Made by a program: the position numbers and the translations under genes | NCBI GenBank assembly: GCA_963735085.1 | Contig: CAVTJP010000002.1 | Coordinates: forward strand, 620,001 to 684,000 | Source: DATJGR01 sp963735085 | Lineage (GTDB): Bacteria > Pseudomonadota > Gammaproteobacteria > Pseudomonadales > Azotimanducaceae | Direction: 5' to 3' | Length of the DNA stretch: 64,000 bases | The notes under the pieces: model-generated | Seen by the model: only the letters and a program-made list of their open reading frames with translations | Databases searched by the model: none | What the model was told of the DNA's origin: nothing | Shown: piece after piece, positions 59,999-64,000 of the stretch | Layout: every line of letters starts with the position of its first letter | How positions within the stretch are numbered: position 1 is the first letter of the stretch

Positions 59999-61648
59999 AT
60001 GCTCGATACGCTCAAACGCACCATCGTTCCGGTCTTGGCGCTGCTGCTGTCGATCCTGTTCGCGATACTCGGTGGGTTCCGGAACCTCGCCTGGTGTTGG
60101 CCGTTAATCGTGACGCTGCCTTTGGTGGCACTCGGCATCTACGACTGGACACAACGCAAATGGACGATTACCCGCAACTATCCGGTCGCGGCGCGCATTC
60201 GCTGGCTGTTCTACGACTTGCGTCCCTTCCTGCGTGCATACATCGTTGAGGACGATCTCGGCGGCACGCCGTTCTCGTTCGCTGCGCGCAACCTCGTGTA
60301 TGCGCGCGCAACCGGACGAACGGATACACGCCCGTTCGGTACTGAGCGGGACACCGGCAGCATGCAGTATCACTGGTTTGCCCATTCGATCAAACCCGAG
60401 GATGAACCGGACGAGTCGCCGCGGGTCATGGTCGGCAACGAACAGGCCTCGCGACCTTATTCGGCATCGGTACTGAACATTTCCGCGATGAGCTTCGGCG
60501 CGCTTTCGGCCAACGCCGTCAAAGCCTTGAACCTGGGCGCCAAACTGGGCGGTTTCTACCATGACACCGGCGAAGGCGGCCTCAGCGAACACCACCTCGC
60601 CTACGGCGGCGACCTGGTGTGGGAACTCGGCTCCGGATATTTCGGAGCGCGCAACAAGGCCGGCAACTTCGATCCTGCGCAGTTTGCCGACAAGGCCGCG
60701 CACGACGCGGTGAAGATGACCGAGATCAAGCTCAGTCAAGGCGCCAAACCCGGTCATGGCGGTCTGTTGCCGGGGGCCAAGGTCACCGACGAAATCGCCA
60801 GGGTGCGCGGCGTGCCGGCGCACGAGGACTGCCTCAGTCCACCCGGCCACTCGGCGTTTTCCACACCGATCCAGCTGATGGAGTTCGCGGCGAAGATGCG
60901 CGAACTGTCCGGCGGCAAGCCGGTCGGTATCAAGTTGTGCATCGGCCAATTGCATGAGCCGTTCGCGTTGATGAAAGCGATCCTCGAAACTGGCATCACA
61001 CCGGACTTCATCGTGGTCGACGGCGGCGAAGGCGGCACAGGCGCTGCGCCGCTCGAACTGTCCGATTGGGTCGGCATGCCACTGGAAGAAGGCCTTGTGG
61101 TGATGCGCAACGCGCTGGTCGGCGCCGGCCTGAAGGATAAGATACGTCTGGCGGCCAGCGGGAAGGTCTACTCCGGCATGGGGCTCGCGCGCAATCTGGC
61201 CCAGGGCGCCGACTGGTGTAACGCGGCACGCGCCTTCATGTTTTCGGTCGGTTGCATTCAGGCACAGCGCTGTCATCTGGGCACCTGCCCGACCGGCGTC
61301 ACCACACAGGATGCGCACCGCCAGCGCGGACTCATCCCGGAGGTTCAGGGCGAGCGCGCCGCGCGCTTCCATAGTCAGACGCTGACGTCGCTCGCGCGCA
61401 TCGTGTCGGCGGTGGGCGTGAAGCACCCAAGCGAACTGGAGCCCCGTCACCTGATCCATCGGGTCGGCCCGGCAAAGGCGTTGCCGATCGACGAGATCAA
61501 AGTGTTCCTACCGGAACGCGCGTTGCTGGACGCCCCGGAAGAGACCATCTACGCGCCGTGGTGGCGCGCAGCGCGGGCCGACAGCTTCCGGCCGGCCACC
61601 GATCTGAATACCGAACGCGCAACCAAGCGACACACACTCGCTCACTGA
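59999..61648 (+). CDS. Membrane-anchored FMN glutamate-synthase-like protein
   Basis: A 549-residue protein. The N-terminal 45 residues have two hydrophobic helices (VLALLLSILFAILGGFRNLA and the following segment). The rest is the FMN/iron-sulfur synthase domain of glutamate synthase: SFGALSANAVKALNLGAKLG, GAKPGHGGLLPGAKVTDEIA, DGGEGGTGAAPLELSDWVG and the cluster cysteines CIQAQRCHLGTCPTGVTTQD. The glutaminase and NADPH subunits are absent. Such stand-alone forms are common but not well characterised. Confidence 0.85.
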   Translation: MLDTLKRTIVPVLALLLSILFAILGGFRNLAWCWPLIVTLPLVALGIYDWTQRKWTITRNYPVAARIRWLFYDLRPFLRAYIVEDDLGGTPFSFAARNLVYARATGRTDTRPFGTERDTGSMQYHWFAHSIKPEDEPDESPRVMVGNEQASRPYSASVLNISAMSFGALSANAVKALNLGAKLGGFYHDTGEGGLSEHHLAYGGDLVWELGSGYFGARNKAGNFDPAQFADKAAHDAVKMTEIKLSQGAKPGHGGLLPGAKVTDEIARVRGVPAHEDCLSPPGHSAFSTPIQLMEFAAKMRELSGGKPVGIKLCIGQLHEPFALMKAILETGITPDFIVVDGGEGGTGAAPLELSDWVGMPLEEGLVVMRNALVGAGLKDKIRLAASGKVYSGMGLARNLAQGADWCNAARAFMFSVGCIQAQRCHLGTCPTGVTTQDAHRQRGLIPEVQGERAARFHSQTLTSLARIVSAVGVKHPSELEPRHLIHRVGPAKALPIDEIKVFLPERALLDAPEETIYAPWWRAARADSFRPATDLNTERATKRHTLAH

Positions 61649-61750
61649 GCCGCATTTCGAACACCGCCGCCGACGCAACGAATCGGGTGACTGAGCCGAC
61701 CGGCGCAGCTTGTTTCCGCTGCTCTCTAACGAGCGAACAATGGCGCCGCG

Positions 61751-62968
61751 CTACAACCCGATTCGCTTCGCAACGCCCCAGTAGAACGCGTCGCGCACGC
61801 CGGGCGCACACCCCGCCAATTGGCGTTCGCAAATCGCAACCGCTGAAGCGGTGCCCTCAACGTGCGGATAATCGCTGGAGAAACACAGCATCTCCGCCGG
61901 CACCTGATCCAACACCGGACGCAACAGCTCGTTGACGACGAGTGGCGTCACCCTGACCTGGCGACGCAGATACTCCGTCGGGGCCAACGGCAACTTGTAT
62001 GCGGTGCCGGCGAAGTCCGGGCGGAATTCGCCATCGGCCAGCTGTTCGCGTTTGCCACGACCGACTGCGTGATCGAGCACGCTCATCAGATGCGGCAGCC
62101 AGGAGATGCCCACTTCCTCCACCACCACCGTCAGCTTCGGATGCCGTTCGAACACGCCATCGAAAACCAGCGCACCCAGCAGCAGCTGCGGCCCGATCTG
62201 TGGTGCGATCACCATGCTCAACAGGCTGTACGTGGTGAGATCGTTCGAGCCGTTGTTGGCCCAACCGAACTGGATGCGCTCTCGCGAGAAGCCCACGTGG
62301 GCGATGGCCGCCATGCCGAGATCCTCAGCGGCCGACCAGACCGGTTCGAAATCCGGATGCGTGATCGAACGCGCGAGGGCGCTGCGGCCGATGCCGACCG
62401 GCGATTCGCCGATCGCGAAGCTGCGACTGCCGAGCGCGCGCATACGCGTCATCTCGGCAATCGAGCCCGACACGTCGTTCAGGTCGATCTGCGTAACGGG
62501 CATCAATCGGTCGGTGTGCCCGTGCACTATGTTCATCGCCCAGCGATTCCACGTCTGGCGGATGCGCGGAATCAGATCGGCGCGCCGTGCACGCGCGGCC
62601 TGCACTATGGGATTCACCAGGAACGACGGATTCAGAAACTGAATGTCGATGCCCTCCGCGTCGCATACTTTCAGTCGCGCGTCAGCGTCGTAGACCGGGT
62701 CGCCCGAAAGCTCGGATTGCCGCGCAGGTTGGCGGGTATCGGTCATCTGCAGATGTTGCACGAAGCCGGGCAGCACGGTGTCCCAAGCTGTATTGGGTTG
62801 CTGCTCGGCCGGCAACTGGGACAGCGCCGGGTTGTTGATGCCGAAAACTGAATCGGCGACATCGATGAAGCGCAGCGGCGGGCCGAGTTCCTTGGCAAGC
62901 GCGGCATCCGTGTGCTTGATCCAGTCCACGGGTTCGTGAAAGTGGGCGTCGACGTCGATTATTTGCAT
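61751..62968 (-). CDS. Amidohydrolase-2 family protein
   Basis: A 405-residue ACMSD-like metal hydrolase. The Asp-x-His metal motif is at the start (IIDVDAHFHEPVDWIKHTDA). Other signs are a His in IAHVGFSRERIQFGW, the strand LTVVVEEVGISWLPHLMSVL and the catalytic Asp in CFSSDYPHVEGTASA. ATG 62968 is chosen because the family starts at MQIIDVDAH. It lies downstream of a CaiB-type CoA-transferase on the same strand. Together they suggest catabolism of an aromatic or terpenoid acid. Confidence 0.87.
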   Translation of the reverse strand: MQIIDVDAHFHEPVDWIKHTDAALAKELGPPLRFIDVADSVFGINNPALSQLPAEQQPNTAWDTVLPGFVQHLQMTDTRQPARQSELSGDPVYDADARLKVCDAEGIDIQFLNPSFLVNPIVQAARARRADLIPRIRQTWNRWAMNIVHGHTDRLMPVTQIDLNDVSGSIAEMTRMRALGSRSFAIGESPVGIGRSALARSITHPDFEPVWSAAEDLGMAAIAHVGFSRERIQFGWANNGSNDLTTYSLLSMVIAPQIGPQLLLGALVFDGVFERHPKLTVVVEEVGISWLPHLMSVLDHAVGRGKREQLADGEFRPDFAGTAYKLPLAPTEYLRRQVRVTPLVVNELLRPVLDQVPAEMLCFSSDYPHVEGTASAVAICERQLAGCAPGVRDAFYWGVAKRIGL

Positions 62969-63075
62969 GGATGATCTCCTGAGATTCGTCTGGCCGATCA
63001 CCTCACTACGGACACGAGGATAGCCGGGTTTGGTATTTCGAAGACATCGTCGTGGCTGCGATTGCGGTCACTCCG

Positions 63076-64000
63076 TCAGGCGAGCACGCCTTTCTCGATC
63101 AGAGCGTCGATTGATTCCATCGATACGCCGGCCTCGGCAAATACTTCACGCGTATGTTGGCCCGCATCGGGCGCCGGTCCGCGCACTTCGATGCCGGCGT
63201 CGCGAATGTGGAACGGTGCGGAGATGATCTCCATCTCACCGCCCGTGGCGTGGACGACCGTTGAGAACGCGCCGGCTTCGCGCAACGCCGGATCGGCGAT
63301 CACTTCGTTCAAGAGCGCGACCGGTTCCCAGATGAGGCCCGCTGCGTCGAGTTTGTGGCGCCAGTACGCCAGATCGTTCGCGGCGAACATCGCGGTGATT
63401 TCTTCAATGAGCGACGGCCCGTGTTCGGCAAGGCCGAGCAATGTCTGAAAGCGCGGGTCGCTCGCCCATTCGGGTTTCCCAACCATCGTGCAGAATTTCG
63501 GCCAATACGGCAGCGCCGACGGCATTACCAGCGCGAGATGACGGCCGTCGCTTGTACCGTAGAAATTCCAGATCGGATTGGCCGGCGTTATTTTGCTGGT
63601 GCGCTCAGGCTGAGTGCGTTGAAACAGCGCGGTCGTCACGTCGCTTGCGAGCGCCCAGACGCCGGTACGCTGCAACGTGACCTCGACGTATTGGCCTTTG
63701 CCCGTTTTATCGCGTACCCGCATCGCCGCCAGGATCGCAGCGAGCATGTTCAGGCACGTCGTACGGTCGCCGAAACCACCGCGCGAAATGAGCAGACCGT
63801 CATCGCGATCTCCAAACACGCTCATCGCACCCGAGCGCGCCCAGAATGCCGTCTGATCAAACGCCTGACGATTGCTGTCAGAGCCCGTGACGCTGAAACC
63901 GGCAAGCACCGCATAAATCGCCGACGGCGACAGTGCATGTACGTCTTTGTCAGTGAGTCGATACCTTGCAAGGCGCGGTGCGGTCAGGTTCGTGATGAAC
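63076..64000 (-). CDS. CaiB/BaiF family CoA-transferase, 3' part (cut by window edge)
   Basis: Formyl-CoA-transferase-like enzyme that moves CoA between acids. The visible part (over 300 residues) begins in frame beyond the window. Motifs include LARYRLTDKDVHALSPSAIY, AVLAGFSVTGSDSNRQAFDQ, SVFGDRDDGLLISRGGFGDR and RTTCLNMLAAILAAMRVRDK. The GTG at 63909 is internal, not a start. The C-terminal end (VSMESIDALIEKGVLA) is complete. Confidence 0.88.
   Translation of the reverse strand, partial: FITNLTAPRLARYRLTDKDVHALSPSAIYAVLAGFSVTGSDSNRQAFDQTAFWARSGAMSVFGDRDDGLLISRGGFGDRTTCLNMLAAILAAMRVRDKTGKGQYVEVTLQRTGVWALASDVTTALFQRTQPERTSKITPANPIWNFYGTSDGRHLALVMPSALPYWPKFCTMVGKPEWASDPRFQTLLGLAEHGPSLIEEITAMFAANDLAYWRHKLDAAGLIWEPVALLNEVIADPALREAGAFSTVVHATGGEMEIISAPFHIRDAGIEVRGPAPDAGQHTREVFAEAGVSMESIDALIEKGVLA

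Noticed and set aside
60104..61459. 451-codon minus-strand frame across the glutamate-synthase-like gene
   Set aside because: Arg/His-rich shadow of a gene with clear cluster cysteines on the other strand.

Overview
The window is GC-rich chromosomal DNA from a gammaproteobacterium. The basis is gene content and order: fimV next to asd, leuB-leuD-leuC facing a LysR gene, and a complete sdhCDAB-sucAB-lpd-sucCD block divergent from gltA. It suggests an aerobic respirer with twitching or pilus functions. P450s, an acyl-CoA ligase, metal-dependent amidohydrolases and a CaiB-type CoA-transferase point to catabolism of hydrophobic or aromatic compounds. I cannot name the genus.

Layout. 1-10.2 kb: truA (5' part), fimV, asd, leuBDC, a divergent LysR regulator, aroC and prmB. 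10.2-25.9 kb: htpG, then the TCA block transcribed leftward as sdhC-D-A-B, sucA-B, lpd, sucC-D, with gltA divergent; a 3-hydroxyisobutyrate dehydrogenase-family gene converges on gltA. 25.9-31.1 kb: an acyl-CoA ligase, then the selenocysteine module selA-selB-selC (tRNA-Sec).

31.1-46.8 kb: a roughly 15.7-kb genomic island inserted at the 3' end of selC. Its ends carry a 13-bp direct repeat (31103-31115 and 46775-46787), and each end also has a paired GTACCCCC arm motif. It holds a tyrosine integrase, an AlpA-type regulator, a decayed AAA ATPase, a Phd/PIN toxin-antitoxin pair and a broken IS91-type transposase. It also holds a 6-kb catabolic segment (two P450s, Lrp regulator, diaminopropionate ammonia-lyase-like enzyme, secreted M20 peptidase, tRNA-Ala). 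That segment is bracketed by 68-bp direct repeats that cut off a P450 gene and a gltS gene. A TetR/Coq4-like divergent pair lies between the two transposase fragments, next to an attC-like hairpin.

46.8-64 kb: chromosome again. A beta-helix-like membrane protein, 2-hydroxyacid dehydrogenase, amidohydrolase, a PaaK-like remnant, an ECF41-type sigma factor followed by two VOC-fold proteins and a small membrane protein, chrA, an MFS transporter, a TrkH/TrkA potassium-uptake pair, a GH43-like protein, a membrane-anchored glutamate-synthase-like protein, a second amidohydrolase and a truncated CaiB/BaiF CoA-transferase.

All calls come from reading the sequence and recalled family motifs; no database search was run.
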